In this document: piece after piece, positions 16,814 through 26,047 of the stretch | Layout: every line of letters begins with the position of its first letter | Position numbering within the stretch: position 1 is the first letter of the stretch | NCBI GenBank assembly: GCA_964342155.1 | Contig: CAYFEQ010000008.1 | Coordinates: forward strand, 1-45,491 | Direction: 5' to 3' | From: GCA-2701705 sp964342155 | Lineage (GTDB): Bacteria > Pseudomonadota > Gammaproteobacteria > GCA-002705445 > GCA-002716945 | Length of the DNA stretch: 45,491 bases | The notes under the pieces: model-generated | Told to the model about the DNA's origin: nothing | Database searches by the model: none | The model's input: only the letters and a program-made list of their open reading frames with translations | Made by a program: the position numbers and the translations under genes

Positions 16814-17449
16814 TTAACCGGCAAGAATCTTCAGGATTTCTTCAGAAATTTGAGAAGGCTCTTTTTGCCCATTAATGGAATGTAGGATATTTTTCTTATC
16901 ATAAAATTCTATTATTGGAGCAGTTTGCTCTTGATAGACATCGAGTCTTTTTTTAACTGTCTCTTCTTTGTCATCTTCTCTTTGATACAGTTCACCCTTT
17001 TCACATTTGTCTCCAACTTTTTCACCTTTATCCATATTGCCAATATAATCACATGTCGTGCACAATAATCGCCCCGTACATCTTTTGATAAGATCGTCAA
17101 AGGGAACATCAATTAGAAAAACATATTCAAGTTCAATATTTTTTTCTATAAATAATGAATCAAGGCTTTTTGCTTGTGAAATATTTCTTGGGTACCCATC
17201 TAAAATAAATCCATTTTTACACTCATCTTGCATAATTTTTTTTGAAACTAAAGAGAGAACCAATTCGTCACTAACAAATTTGCCAGATGACATTATTTCT
17301 TGAAGTTCTTTGCCTAGGTTTGAACCCGCTTTAATTTCTTCTCGAAGCAAATCTCCGGTCGAAATTTGTGGAATCTCATGTTTCTTAATCAAGATTTTTG
17401 ATTGAGTGCCTTTCCCACATCCAGGAGCTCCTAAAAATAATATATTCAT
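16814..17449 (-). CDS. adk: Adenylate kinase
   Basis: Adenylate kinase interconverts 2 ADP with ATP and AMP in the cytosol. The 211-aa protein has the P-loop GAPGCGKGT (residues 7-15), the AMP-binding STGDLLR (30-36) and DGYPRN (84-89). It has a long-type LID. The LID carries C130, C133 and C149, three of the four positions of the zinc-binding LID common in Gram-positive bacteria; the fourth is missing, so zinc binding is doubtful. Most gammaproteobacterial enzymes have a zinc-free LID. hppA lies 16 nt upstream on the same strand, so the two genes of phosphate and adenylate energy metabolism are probably co-transcribed. Confidence 0.96.
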   Translation of the reverse strand: MNILFLGAPGCGKGTQSKILIKKHEIPQISTGDLLREEIKAGSNLGKELQEIMSSGKFVSDELVLSLVSKKIMQDECKNGFILDGYPRNISQAKSLDSLFIEKNIELEYVFLIDVPFDDLIKRCTGRLLCTTCDYIGNMDKGEKVGDKCEKGELYQREDDKEETVKKRLDVYQEQTAPIIEFYDKKNILHSINGQKEPSQISEEILKILAG

Positions 17450-17465
17450 ACTTATTTCTCCTTAT

Positions 17466-19484
17466 CTATATTAATGGCGCAATTACCAAACTTACTATTG
17501 CCATTACATTTATAAGTATGTTCATGGAAGGACCGGATGTATCTTTTAATGGATCTCCAACTGTATCACCAACAACTGTTGCCTTATGAACCTCTGAGCC
17601 TTTTCCACCTAAATTACCCCTCTCAACAAATTTTTTTGCATTATCCCATGCACCACCAGCATTAGACATGGTTAGAGCTAACAAGACGCAGCTAATCAAT
17701 CCTCCACCTAACAACCCACCAAGCATTTCAGGTCCAAATGCAAATCCGATAACCACAGGTGTGAAGACTGCTAGTGATCCAGGCAATACCATTTTTCTTA
17801 AGGCTGCGGTCGTTGCAATTTCTATACATTTATTATTATCAGGTTTACCAGTTCCTTCTAAAAGGCCTGGAATTTCTCTGAACTGTCTTCTTATTTCATT
17901 AATCATCTCATGAGCTGCATCACCTACAGCTCTTATTGTTAATGAGCCAACTAAAAATGGAACCATGCCTCCCAGAAAAAGACCAACTAAAACATTCGTG
18001 TCAGTTAAAAGAAGCTCAACAGCTTCTTGGCCTTGCTTGAGGCGAGTGTGGTTAACTTCTTCAATGAAGGCTGTAATAATTGCAAGAGCTGCTAGTGCAG
18101 CAGCACCGATAGCAAAACCTTTTCCAATAGCTGCAGTAGTATTTCCAACTTCATCAAGATTATCAGTTATTTTTCTTGTTTCTTCTCCCAGACCGGCCAT
18201 TTCAGCAATGCCACCAGCATTGTCAGCAACTGGTCCATATGCATCTATCGCCATCGTAATTCCAACAGTTGCTAGCATACCAACTGCTGCTATTGCAACT
18301 CCATATAGACTTGCAAAATAATTTGAAACAAAAATAATTGTGACAATAGATAGAATTGGTATAACAACCGACTCCAAACCTATAGCAAGTCCAGTTGTTA
18401 TGACTGTAGCCGAACCAGTTTTACCTTGTTGAGCAATTTTATTTACAGGTGAACCACCTGTGTAAAATTCTGTAATTAAACCAATTATAATTCCACCAAT
18501 TGCTCCAGATAAGACAGCAACCCATAGATTTGAACTTAAACCTAAAGAAGATATAACAAAAAATGATAAAATAATAAAAGTTATAGCAGCGGTAAATGTG
18601 CCTGACCTTAGTGCGGAACGAAGTTCTTTTTGAGAAAAAACCTTAACAATTAATATACCAATGATTGAACAAATAATCCCGAGTGAAGCAAGACCTAAAG
18701 GTAAAAACATTAACAAACTTCTCTCTCCTAAATTATTAATCATCTCAATGCTCAATGTTGAAGCAATAGCAATGCTAGCAATTATTGAACCACAGTAAGA
18801 TTCAAAAATATCAGAACCCATACCAGCAACATCACCAACATTGTCACCAACATTATCTGCTATTACACCTGGATTTCGTGGGTCATCTTCAGGTATCCCT
18901 GCCTCTACTTTACCAACCAAGTCTGAGCCGACATCAGCACACTTGGTATATATCCCACCTCCAACACGTGAGAAAAGTGCAACTGTCGAAGCACCCATAC
19001 CAAATCCATGAATCACAGAAGCAGTCTCAGGATCACCACCAAACAGCAGATATAGAAAACCTAAGCCTAGTAACCCCATAGCCGCTACAGTCAATCCCAT
19101 TATAGATCCACCAAAAAAAGCGACTGTTAGACTATCTGCTATTCCTTTTTCATGTGCAGCATTTGTGGCTCTAACATTTGCTTTTGTTGAAGTATACATA
19201 CCAATAAACCCTGTAACTGAAGAACAAAGTGCCCCAACTATGAAGGCTAAAGTACTACCAAAACCAAGACCAATATATATCCCAATTATCAGAATTAAAG
19301 AAAAAGCGAACAGAATAGAATATTCCTTTTTGATAAATGACATTGCACCTTTATGAATTTCATCAGAAATCTCTACAATTTTACCTGTGCCAGGTGAAAA
19401 CGTTAAAATAAATTTATAAAAGGCATATGCTACAATAAGCCCTATGAAACCAAGAAATATAGGAATTGTTTCTAAACTAAACAT
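17466..19484 (-). CDS. hppA: Membrane-bound ion-pumping pyrophosphatase (K+-dependent type)
   Basis: This enzyme couples hydrolysis of pyrophosphate to cation export. The 672-aa protein has about 16 membrane segments. Its hallmark catalytic loops are KCADVGSDLVGKVE (about 181-194), DDPRNPGVIADNVGDNVGD (about 200-218) and the C-terminal DNAKKFVE and GDTVGDPLKDT. The position that decides potassium dependence reads TTAAIGKG (A451, G454); potassium-independent enzymes have Lys and Thr there. The gate glutamate sits early in the helix (FESY, E228), as in Na+-pumping pyrophosphatases, one turn earlier than in plant-type H+ pumps. Na+ pumping is therefore likely, but related K+-dependent H+ pumps share this position. 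It recycles pyrophosphate into a cation gradient. Divergent from mrdA. Confidence 0.94.
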   Translation of the reverse strand: MFSLETIPIFLGFIGLIVAYAFYKFILTFSPGTGKIVEISDEIHKGAMSFIKKEYSILFAFSLILIIGIYIGLGFGSTLAFIVGALCSSVTGFIGMYTSTKANVRATNAAHEKGIADSLTVAFFGGSIMGLTVAAMGLLGLGFLYLLFGGDPETASVIHGFGMGASTVALFSRVGGGIYTKCADVGSDLVGKVEAGIPEDDPRNPGVIADNVGDNVGDVAGMGSDIFESYCGSIIASIAIASTLSIEMINNLGERSLLMFLPLGLASLGIICSIIGILIVKVFSQKELRSALRSGTFTAAITFIILSFFVISSLGLSSNLWVAVLSGAIGGIIIGLITEFYTGGSPVNKIAQQGKTGSATVITTGLAIGLESVVIPILSIVTIIFVSNYFASLYGVAIAAVGMLATVGITMAIDAYGPVADNAGGIAEMAGLGEETRKITDNLDEVGNTTAAIGKGFAIGAAALAALAIITAFIEEVNHTRLKQGQEAVELLLTDTNVLVGLFLGGMVPFLVGSLTIRAVGDAAHEMINEIRRQFREIPGLLEGTGKPDNNKCIEIATTAALRKMVLPGSLAVFTPVVIGFAFGPEMLGGLLGGGLISCVLLALTMSNAGGAWDNAKKFVERGNLGGKGSEVHKATVVGDTVGDPLKDTSGPSMNILINVMAIVSLVIAPLI

Positions 19485-19506
19485 AATTAATCCTGTCTAA
19501 CATTTA

Positions 19507-19538
19507 TTGACATTCTCATGATTAATGCCATTTATAAT
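19507..19538 (+). promoter_or_regulatory. Candidate promoter of the mrdA cluster
   Basis: ttgaca at 19507-19512 and tataat at 19533-19538 match both hexamers perfectly. The spacer is 20 nt, longer than the usual 17; using tttata at 19531 gives 18. The -10 box ends 6 nt before the mrdA ATG (19545) and no ribosome binding site lies between. The message could be leaderless. Confidence 0.45.
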
Positions 19539-19544
19539 TAAAAA

Positions 19545-21452
19545 ATGAAAACAAAAGCTCGCATAGACTCTATCAGAAAGAGAGAAAAAATTGAAGAAAA
19601 ATATAGTTGGGATAGAGTTAGTGATTCCGAAGAAGAACGCCATTCTCATAGAATTAGGGCAATAATTGCTGCAATTGCAATTTCCGCAATCTTCATTCTT
19701 TTTGTTGTTAAATTATATGAGTTACAAGTAACCAACCATGAGTATTATCTCGTTAAAGCGGAAAATAATAGAATCAAGATTAGACCAATTCAAGCACCTA
19801 GGGGTCTTATTTACGACAGAAACGGAAAGATTATAGCAGAGAACTTTAATACTTTTGATTTGATAGTCAAGAAGGAAAGAGTAAAGGATAGAAAAGTTTT
19901 TTATGAAAAATTAGAAAAAGTTTTATCGATAGATAAAAATCAACGCGACACTATTGAAAAACAATTTTCTGATAGAAAGCTAAAAGATGTGATAATAAAA
20001 GAGAATATTTCTCTTGATGAATTTTCAAAAATATCAGTGGATCAGTATGTAATGCCAGAATTAGAACTTACACCAAAACTTAAAAGAAAATATTTGCACC
20101 CAATAGAAACATCTCATGTAGTTGGTTATGTAGCCAAGGTTTCAGAAAAGGATATTGATTCAACAGTTGTGAAAATTTATGAAGGAATGACTGATGTAGG
20201 AAAAATTGGAGTAGAGAGATTTTATCAAAATCTTTTGGTTGGTGAACCAGGGTTTGAAAGGCTTGAGACTGATGTACAAGGGGAAATTATCAGAACTTTA
20301 AAAAAGAATCAACCAAAGAGAGGTCTTGATATATATTTAACAATTGATTTAGATTTACAATTATATGCATATGAATTAATGAAAGATAAGCAGGGTGCAG
20401 TTGTAGCAATGAATCCAGATAATGGAGATATTTTGGCATTTATTAGTGCTCCTGGTTATGATACAAACCTTTTTACTAAAGCTATATCTAACAAAGACTA
20501 TCAAGAACTTTTAAGCAGATCAGACAGACCATTAATTAATCGTGTCATTGCTGGACAATATCCACCAGGATCAACACTAAAGCCCTTTATAGGGTTAATA
20601 GCACTTGATGAAGAAATTATTGATACCAAAACTACTTTTAATTGCAGTGGTTCATATAAATTAAAGAATAATAAACGTCCTTTTGGTTGTTGGAAAAAAG
20701 AAGGTCATGGAGGAACCGAAATATCTTATGGGCTTACACAATCTTGTGATGTATTTTTTTATAGAGTCGCCGAATTAACTGGTATTGATACAATTAGTGA
20801 TGAGCTAGATAAATATGGTTTTGGAGAAAGAACATACATTGATTTATTAGGTGAATCATCAGGCCTTATACCGGACAGAGCCTGGAAAAGAAGAGTTAAA
20901 GGGTTGCCATGGTATCCTGGTGAAACTCTAAATGTAGGAATCGGACAAGGTTTTTTTCTTGCAACTCCTATACAACTTGCATTAGGCACAGCTATTCTTG
21001 CAAATGATGGAAAAACTTTTACACCTCACCTGTTGTTAGGCTATAAAGATAACAAAAAAAATGAATTCAAAAAATATGAATATGATCAAAATAAATTTGA
21101 AGTTAGTATCGAAAATCAGGAACATCTCGAAGTAGTAAAACATGCTATGTGGAGAGTTGTGAATGATAAGAATGAAGGAACGGCAGCACATCTGAGAAAA
21201 ATTAAGAATATGGTAATTGCAGGTAAAACAGGAACTGCACAGGTAGCCTCTTTGGACTTAGTTGGCGAATCACAAAAGAAATCACTTCAAGATCATGCGT
21301 TGTTTATCAGTTACGCGCCATTTAATAATCCTGAGATAGTAGTGGTAGTCATAGTAGAACATGGTGGTGGTGGATCTAGTACAGCAGCGCCAATTGCACA
21401 CAAAATTATAAAGGAATATGTATCTAAGAAAGAAAAGGTCGCACAGAAATGA
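19545..21452 (+). CDS. mrdA: Peptidoglycan transpeptidase PBP2
   Basis: PBP2 is the class B transpeptidase of the elongasome that crosslinks new lateral wall. The 635-aa protein has one membrane segment (about residues 38-57), a pedestal domain starting IQAPRGLIYDRNG (about 82-94), and the transpeptidase domain. The active-site motifs are all present: S343-T-L-K346, SCD (S400) and KTGT (about 561). rodA follows with a 4-nt overlap, then mltB, dacA and dat: the conserved elongation cluster. The start is the only ATG fitting the family's basic N-terminus, preceded by a -10-like box rather than a ribosome binding site. Confidence 0.95.
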   Translation: MKTKARIDSIRKREKIEEKYSWDRVSDSEEERHSHRIRAIIAAIAISAIFILFVVKLYELQVTNHEYYLVKAENNRIKIRPIQAPRGLIYDRNGKIIAENFNTFDLIVKKERVKDRKVFYEKLEKVLSIDKNQRDTIEKQFSDRKLKDVIIKENISLDEFSKISVDQYVMPELELTPKLKRKYLHPIETSHVVGYVAKVSEKDIDSTVVKIYEGMTDVGKIGVERFYQNLLVGEPGFERLETDVQGEIIRTLKKNQPKRGLDIYLTIDLDLQLYAYELMKDKQGAVVAMNPDNGDILAFISAPGYDTNLFTKAISNKDYQELLSRSDRPLINRVIAGQYPPGSTLKPFIGLIALDEEIIDTKTTFNCSGSYKLKNNKRPFGCWKKEGHGGTEISYGLTQSCDVFFYRVAELTGIDTISDELDKYGFGERTYIDLLGESSGLIPDRAWKRRVKGLPWYPGETLNVGIGQGFFLATPIQLALGTAILANDGKTFTPHLLLGYKDNKKNEFKKYEYDQNKFEVSIENQEHLEVVKHAMWRVVNDKNEGTAAHLRKIKNMVIAGKTGTAQVASLDLVGESQKKSLQDHALFISYAPFNNPEIVVVVIVEHGGGGSSTAAPIAHKIIKEYVSKKEKVAQK

Positions 21453-22570
21453 GAGTAATAACACCAAGTGAGCAAAAGCAGAGACTAATTTCAGGTTTTT
21501 CTACTTTGTTTCGGGTAGATACAAAACTTTTTGTCTTGGTTATGATAGTAACCATTATAGGTTTAATTACTATTTACAGTAATACGGGGGGAGATTCTAC
21601 TCTTGTCATCAAACAAATCATTAGAATTATGATTGGTTTAGCAGCTATGGTTTTTTTAGCACAAATTCATCCAGATACCTTCCGGTTATTTGCTCCAATT
21701 CTATATACATTAACTCTTTTCCTTTTAATTTTAGTGATATTTTTTGGTGTAGGTAAGACTGCAGGAAGATGGCTTGATTTATATGTAATAAGGTTTCAGC
21801 CATCTGAACTCATGAAGATTTTTGTCCCGCTCATGTTGGCTTGGTATTATTCAGATAAACCTCTTCCACCAAGATTCATCTACTTGGTGATAGGTTCAAT
21901 ATTTGTAATTCTACCTATGCTTTTAATAATTAAGCAACCCGATTTAGGAACAGCACTTTTAATTGGTATGTCTGGAGCTGTAGCAATATTGCTTGTAGGG
22001 ATGTCTTGGAGGTTTTTTATTGGAGCTAGCATTAGTTTAGCGGCATTAATACCATTGCTTTGGATTAATTTACATGATTATCAAAAACAAAGGGTTTTAA
22101 CTTTCTTCAATCCTGAGTCTGATCCTCTTGGATCGGGTTATCATCTTATGCAATCTAAAATTGCACTAGGCTCAGGTGGGATTTTTGGAAAAGGTTTTTT
22201 AGGAGGGACGCAGTCTAAGCTTGAGTTTTTACCAGAACATTCTACAGATTTTATTTTTTCTGCCTTTGGTGAAGAATTTGGTTTTTTAGGGACTCTAATA
22301 CTTATGATCCTTTATCTTTTTATTGCATTACGTGGTCTTGGCATTTCAATAAAGGCTACTGATAATTTTGGAAGAGTTCTCAGTGGAACAATAAGTCTAA
22401 CAATTTTTTTATATGTAATTGTTAATGTTGGTATGGTCATAGGGTTACTACCAGTTGTAGGAGCCCCACTTCCATTTATGAGTTATGGAGGCACATCAAT
22501 GGTAACGTTATTTGCATCACTTGGAATTATAATGTCCATAAAATCACATCAACGTATTTTGAGGAAATAA
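21449..22570 (+). CDS. rodA: Peptidoglycan glycosyltransferase RodA
   Basis: RodA is a SEDS-family polymerase that builds glycan strands from lipid II at the inner membrane, partnered with PBP2. The 373-aa protein has about ten membrane segments. Family motifs include GAGRW-like GKTAGRWL, FQPSELMK, LIIKQPDLGTAL, the large periplasmic loop with QKQRVLTFFNPESDPLGSGYH and the C-terminal PLPFMSYGGTS. The start overlaps mrdA by 4 nt (ATGA), indicating co-translation, and mltB begins directly after the stop. Confidence 0.97.
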   Translation: MRVITPSEQKQRLISGFSTLFRVDTKLFVLVMIVTIIGLITIYSNTGGDSTLVIKQIIRIMIGLAAMVFLAQIHPDTFRLFAPILYTLTLFLLILVIFFGVGKTAGRWLDLYVIRFQPSELMKIFVPLMLAWYYSDKPLPPRFIYLVIGSIFVILPMLLIIKQPDLGTALLIGMSGAVAILLVGMSWRFFIGASISLAALIPLLWINLHDYQKQRVLTFFNPESDPLGSGYHLMQSKIALGSGGIFGKGFLGGTQSKLEFLPEHSTDFIFSAFGEEFGFLGTLILMILYLFIALRGLGISIKATDNFGRVLSGTISLTIFLYVIVNVGMVIGLLPVVGAPLPFMSYGGTSMVTLFASLGIIMSIKSHQRILRK

Positions 22571-23596
22571 ATGAGAAAAATACTAATACCACTATTTTTT
22601 ATATTTTCATCTAATTTATATGCGTCAAACAACGATTATGATAATAAAAATGTAGAAAACTTTATAACATTTATGAAAGAAACTCATAATTATGATGAAA
22701 AAAAATTAAGAAAGTTATTTAGCCAGATTACCCCTGAAAAAAGGCTGATTAAGTTTTTTAGAAAAGCACCGGAAAGAACATTAACTTGGAATGGTTGCTT
22801 AAAAAAGCAAAAAGGCTGTATAAATTATAAAAATTTGTTTGTTAATAAAAGCTTATCAAATGGTGGAGTTGTTTTTTGGAAAGAAAATGAAAAACTTTTA
22901 AGAAAAGCTTCGCTTAAATTTGGTGTACCGCCTGAAATAATTGTAGCAATTATAGGAATTGAAAGTAAATTTGGTTTGAAAACGGGCACATTCAAAACAT
23001 TTGATACCTTGGCTTCATTATCACTAGGCCCTAACAAAGGAAGAAGAGCAAAATTTTATAAAACAGAACTTATTAATTTTCTTTTGATGTGTTCTGAAAA
23101 TAATTTCAATCCATCTGGCATTAAAGGTTCTTATGCTGGAGCAATGGGTAAGCCTCAATTTATATCTAGTAGCTATAGAAATTTTGCGATAGATTTTAAT
23201 GATGACAACATCATAAATTTATGGGAATCAAACGCAGATGTAATAGGCAGTGTTGCTAACTATTTATATAAAAATGGTTGGCAGCAGGGCAAACTTATCA
23301 TGACGGACATAATCTATCCAGAATCATCTGCTTCAATAGTTTTTAATCAGTCTAGAAAAACATATAAACCTACTACTCCATACCATATCTTCAAAAGTAA
23401 AAATATAGAGTCAAATTCTGATTTACCTAATAATGAACCTTTATCTGTTATTAGATTTAAAGAGAAGGAAGGAGAACTTTATAAGTTTGGACATAAAAAT
23501 TTTTATGTAATAACGCGTTACAACAGAAGTAGATTGTATGCATTAGCAGTTTATTTTCTTGGTGAGAAAATTAAATCAGAAAAAACGAGGCGGTGA
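22571..23596 (+). CDS. mltB: Lytic murein transglycosylase B
   Basis: MltB cleaves glycan strands to 1,6-anhydroMurNAc ends, making room for wall growth and feeding recycling. The 341-aa protein has a signal peptide (about residues 1-18) with no lipobox Cys, so it is probably soluble in the periplasm rather than a lipoprotein. The catalytic Glu lies in IIGIESKFG (about 133-141), and the family motif GAMGKPQFISSSY follows. The start is directly adjacent to the rodA stop. Gammaproteobacteria often place mltB here between rodA and dacA; the usual rlpA is absent. Confidence 0.93.
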   Translation: MRKILIPLFFIFSSNLYASNNDYDNKNVENFITFMKETHNYDEKKLRKLFSQITPEKRLIKFFRKAPERTLTWNGCLKKQKGCINYKNLFVNKSLSNGGVVFWKENEKLLRKASLKFGVPPEIIVAIIGIESKFGLKTGTFKTFDTLASLSLGPNKGRRAKFYKTELINFLLMCSENNFNPSGIKGSYAGAMGKPQFISSSYRNFAIDFNDDNIINLWESNADVIGSVANYLYKNGWQQGKLIMTDIIYPESSASIVFNQSRKTYKPTTPYHIFKSKNIESNSDLPNNEPLSVIRFKEKEGELYKFGHKNFYVITRYNRSRLYALAVYFLGEKIKSEKTRR

Positions 23597-23630
23597 TGAA
23601 AGTCATAATATGTTATAATTTTTGGTGTTT

Positions 23631-24776
23631 ATGAGAAAATTAATTCGTAGCTTTACATCAATCACTATTTTTTGTTTAGCAATTGCTCAACATTCATTCC
23701 TTGTTGCAGCACCAATACCAAAACCGCCTAATCTAAATGTTGAATCATATATAATTATGGATTTTAGTAGTGGAGCTATAATCGCATCAAAAAATCCAGA
23801 TGTTCCATTACCCCCAGCGAGCATTACAAAAATCATGACTTCATATATTGCTTTTTTGGAGTTAAGAGATGGGTCTATGAGGTTAGATGATCAAGTTTTG
23901 ATTAGCGAAAAGGCATGGAAGACAGGTGGTTCTAAAATGTTTATTGAGGTAGGAAAAAAAGTTAAGGTAACTGATCTTCTTCAAGGGATAGTGACGAGTT
24001 CTGGTAATGATGCTAGCGTTGCTATGGCAGAACATATTTCTGGTGACATTGATACGTTTTCAATATATATGAATCAGATGGCTGAAAATTTAGGCCTAAC
24101 AAATACAAACTATACAAACCCAACCGGCTTACCACATAGGCAGCTCTATACTTCAGCAAGAGACATAGCAATCTTATCCCGAGCATTAATAAATGAATTT
24201 CCAGCATACTATCGCCTATATGCTCAAAAAGAATATGTATTTAATGAGATTAAACAATATTCAAGAAATAAATTACTATTTATGGATGATAGAGTTGATG
24301 GAATTAAAACTGGTTTCACTAAAAGAGCTGGCTACTGTTTAGCAGCCTCATCGAAAAGAGGAAATAGAAGGTTGATTACAGTGGTGTTAGGAGCAAAAAC
24401 TCCTGACATTAGAATAAATTCAACTAAAGCACTTATGGAGTATGGGTTTAGGTTTTATGAAACACATAAAATTTTTAAAAAACAAGAACTGGTCCATAAT
24501 GCAAGAATTTATAATGGAGAAAAAAGAGAAATTAAGTTGGGAGTTGAAGAAGATTTTTATATTTCTATACCTAGAAGACAAAAAAAGAATATTAAAAAAT
24601 CATTTGTAATAGATCAAAATATCGCAGCTCCCATTTCAAAAAATACTGCCCTTGGGTTTATGGTTATAAAGCTTGATGGTAAGGTTGTTTCTAGAGCTAA
24701 GTTAATAGCACTGGAAGATATTAAGGAAGGAAACCTTTACAGAAAGACCGTAGATTCTATACTCCAAGTCTTTTAG
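23631..24776 (+). CDS. dacA: D-alanyl-D-alanine carboxypeptidase (PBP5/6 type)
   Basis: This low-molecular-weight penicillin-binding protein trims the terminal D-Ala of stem peptides, controlling crosslinking. I choose ATG 23631 (381 aa); a TTG at 23622 adds three residues without benefit. There is a signal peptide (about 1-27). The active-site motifs are S64-I-T-K67, S124-G-N126 and K226-T-G228. A PBP5 C-terminal domain follows (about 280-370) with an amphipathic tail that anchors to the membrane. tataat at 23614-23619 lies just upstream and there is no ribosome binding site, so a separate near-leaderless transcript is possible. dat follows after 5 nt. Confidence 0.94.
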   Translation: MRKLIRSFTSITIFCLAIAQHSFLVAAPIPKPPNLNVESYIIMDFSSGAIIASKNPDVPLPPASITKIMTSYIAFLELRDGSMRLDDQVLISEKAWKTGGSKMFIEVGKKVKVTDLLQGIVTSSGNDASVAMAEHISGDIDTFSIYMNQMAENLGLTNTNYTNPTGLPHRQLYTSARDIAILSRALINEFPAYYRLYAQKEYVFNEIKQYSRNKLLFMDDRVDGIKTGFTKRAGYCLAASSKRGNRRLITVVLGAKTPDIRINSTKALMEYGFRFYETHKIFKKQELVHNARIYNGEKREIKLGVEEDFYISIPRRQKKNIKKSFVIDQNIAAPISKNTALGFMVIKLDGKVVSRAKLIALEDIKEGNLYRKTVDSILQVF

Positions 24777-24781
24777 AAGTT

Positions 24782-25630
24782 ATGCAAGAACAAATATTCT
24801 TAAATGGAAGCTTTGTCTCCAAGGAAGATGCAAAAATTTCTGTCATGGATCGAGGTTTTTTATTTGGTGATGGTGTTTATGAGCTGATACCAGTTTATAA
24901 TGGAAAACCATTTTTATTAGATAAACATCTATCAAGATTGGATAACAGTCTTGCTATGATAGAAATAGAAAAATCATCAAATGATCTTGGAATCGAGAGA
25001 ATAATTCCTGAGATAATCAACAAAAATAAATATAGAAACCATTTTATTTATATACAAATCACACGTGGAATACATGCAGATCGGCAGCATATTTATCAGT
25101 CAAAGATTGAACCAAGTGTACTTGTTATGGGTCAATTTTCAAAACCTTATACATTTGAAGAAATCAAGAATGGATTTAGGGCAACTATCCATGAAGATTA
25201 TAGATGGAGAAGGGCAAATATAAAAAGTACATCGCTTCTGGGTAATGTTTTGTTAAAAAATCATGCTGCAAAACAAGGAATGTATGAAACTATACTGATA
25301 CATAACAATAAGGTAACGGAAGGATCAGCTAGTAATGTTTTTGTTGTGAATGGTGGTAAAATATTTACTCCTAGACTAGGCAATGAATTATTGTCTGGAG
25401 TTACCAGAAACCTTATTTTAGAACTTCTTAAATCAAATAAGCTTCCTGTTGAAGAGTCTGAAGTGACTAAGGAAGAAATTGACTCAGCGGATGAAATATG
25501 GTGTTCAAGTTCAACAAATCCAATTGCTCCCATTACTGAAGTTGACGGAAAGTGTATCCAAAAAGGTACTGCCGGCGAAATGACATTAGCAACACACAAA
25601 TTAGTATCAGATTTTATAGGTGAATATTAA
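24782..25630 (+). CDS. dat: D-amino acid aminotransferase (class IV PLP enzyme)
   Basis: D-amino acid aminotransferase makes D-Glu and D-Ala for peptidoglycan. The 282-aa protein has the class IV fold with VMDRGFLFGDGVYELIP near residues 21-37, which is characteristic of the D-amino acid enzyme rather than the branched-chain one. The PLP lysine is expected in the segment NIKSTSLLGN (about 147-156). The TSTNPI-like SSSTNPIAPITEVDG segment completes the phosphate-binding site. Its position after dacA is conserved in gammaproteobacteria and fits recycling of the released D-Ala. The bidirectional terminator at 25637-25670 closes the cluster. Confidence 0.9.
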   Translation: MQEQIFLNGSFVSKEDAKISVMDRGFLFGDGVYELIPVYNGKPFLLDKHLSRLDNSLAMIEIEKSSNDLGIERIIPEIINKNKYRNHFIYIQITRGIHADRQHIYQSKIEPSVLVMGQFSKPYTFEEIKNGFRATIHEDYRWRRANIKSTSLLGNVLLKNHAAKQGMYETILIHNNKVTEGSASNVFVVNGGKIFTPRLGNELLSGVTRNLILELLKSNKLPVEESEVTKEEIDSADEIWCSSSTNPIAPITEVDGKCIQKGTAGEMTLATHKLVSDFIGEY

Positions 25631-25636
25631 TTAGAA

Positions 25637-25670
25637 ATCAACCACCCAGAATTATTACTGGATGGTTGAT
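25637..25670. terminator. Bidirectional hairpin terminator between dat and the lipoprotein gene
   Basis: 13-nt arms (25637-25649 and 25658-25670) pair with one mismatch around an 8-nt loop (25650-25657). It lies between converging genes. The minus-strand side is followed by a T-rich stretch and the odd position becomes a G-U pair there, so the stronger terminator is for the minus-strand lipoprotein gene. Confidence 0.7.
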
Positions 25671-25677
25671 AAATAAT

Positions 25678-25917
25678 TTATTGTGCTGGTGGCGGATCAG
25701 CTGGATCACAAGAATATGCAGCTGCACCCATCTCTTGAGCTTTTGATGTGCATTCATCTCTTGATGAAAATGGACCATGCGTAGTAAAATCCTCGAAGTT
25801 ACCTTCTGTAGGATAAACCTTAGCAGTATAACTCGTTGGTGGTGTACCAACGCCACTACCACAAGAAGTTAAAACCACGGTCAGCATCAACATTGTCAAT
25901 ATTGTTAAGTTTCTCAT
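25678..25917 (-). CDS. Small secreted lipoprotein (79 aa)
   Basis: This short exported protein starts at ATG 25917 with a strong ggggg ribosome binding site. The signal peptide ends in a lipobox, LTSC (Cys 19), so the mature protein begins with a lipid-anchored Cys. The rest is small, rich in Pro, Thr and Asp, with a Cys pair (DEC and YSC) and an HGPF/SSRDEC pattern. Similar small lipoproteins are common and of unknown function. An in-frame extension to 25947 would bury the lipobox and lacks a ribosome binding site. It is divergent from the DUF1326 gene. Confidence 0.75.
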   Translation of the reverse strand: MRNLTILTMLMLTVVLTSCGSGVGTPPTSYTAKVYPTEGNFEDFTTHGPFSSRDECTSKAQEMGAAAYSCDPADPPPAQ

Positions 25918-26047
25918 GCGCCCCCCTAGTTGAGTCGTATCCTCCATTATACAAAAAAATATATGTATTTCCTTATAAATTTGAGCTGATTTTGAATTAT
26001 TTCTTTGAAACTTAAAAAATTTATAATAATCTATGTAGACAATATTT

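Noticed and set aside
18785..19081. Long His/Gln-rich reading frame on the plus strand opposite hppA
   Set aside because: It is antisense to a strongly conserved gene and its composition reflects the complementary codons.
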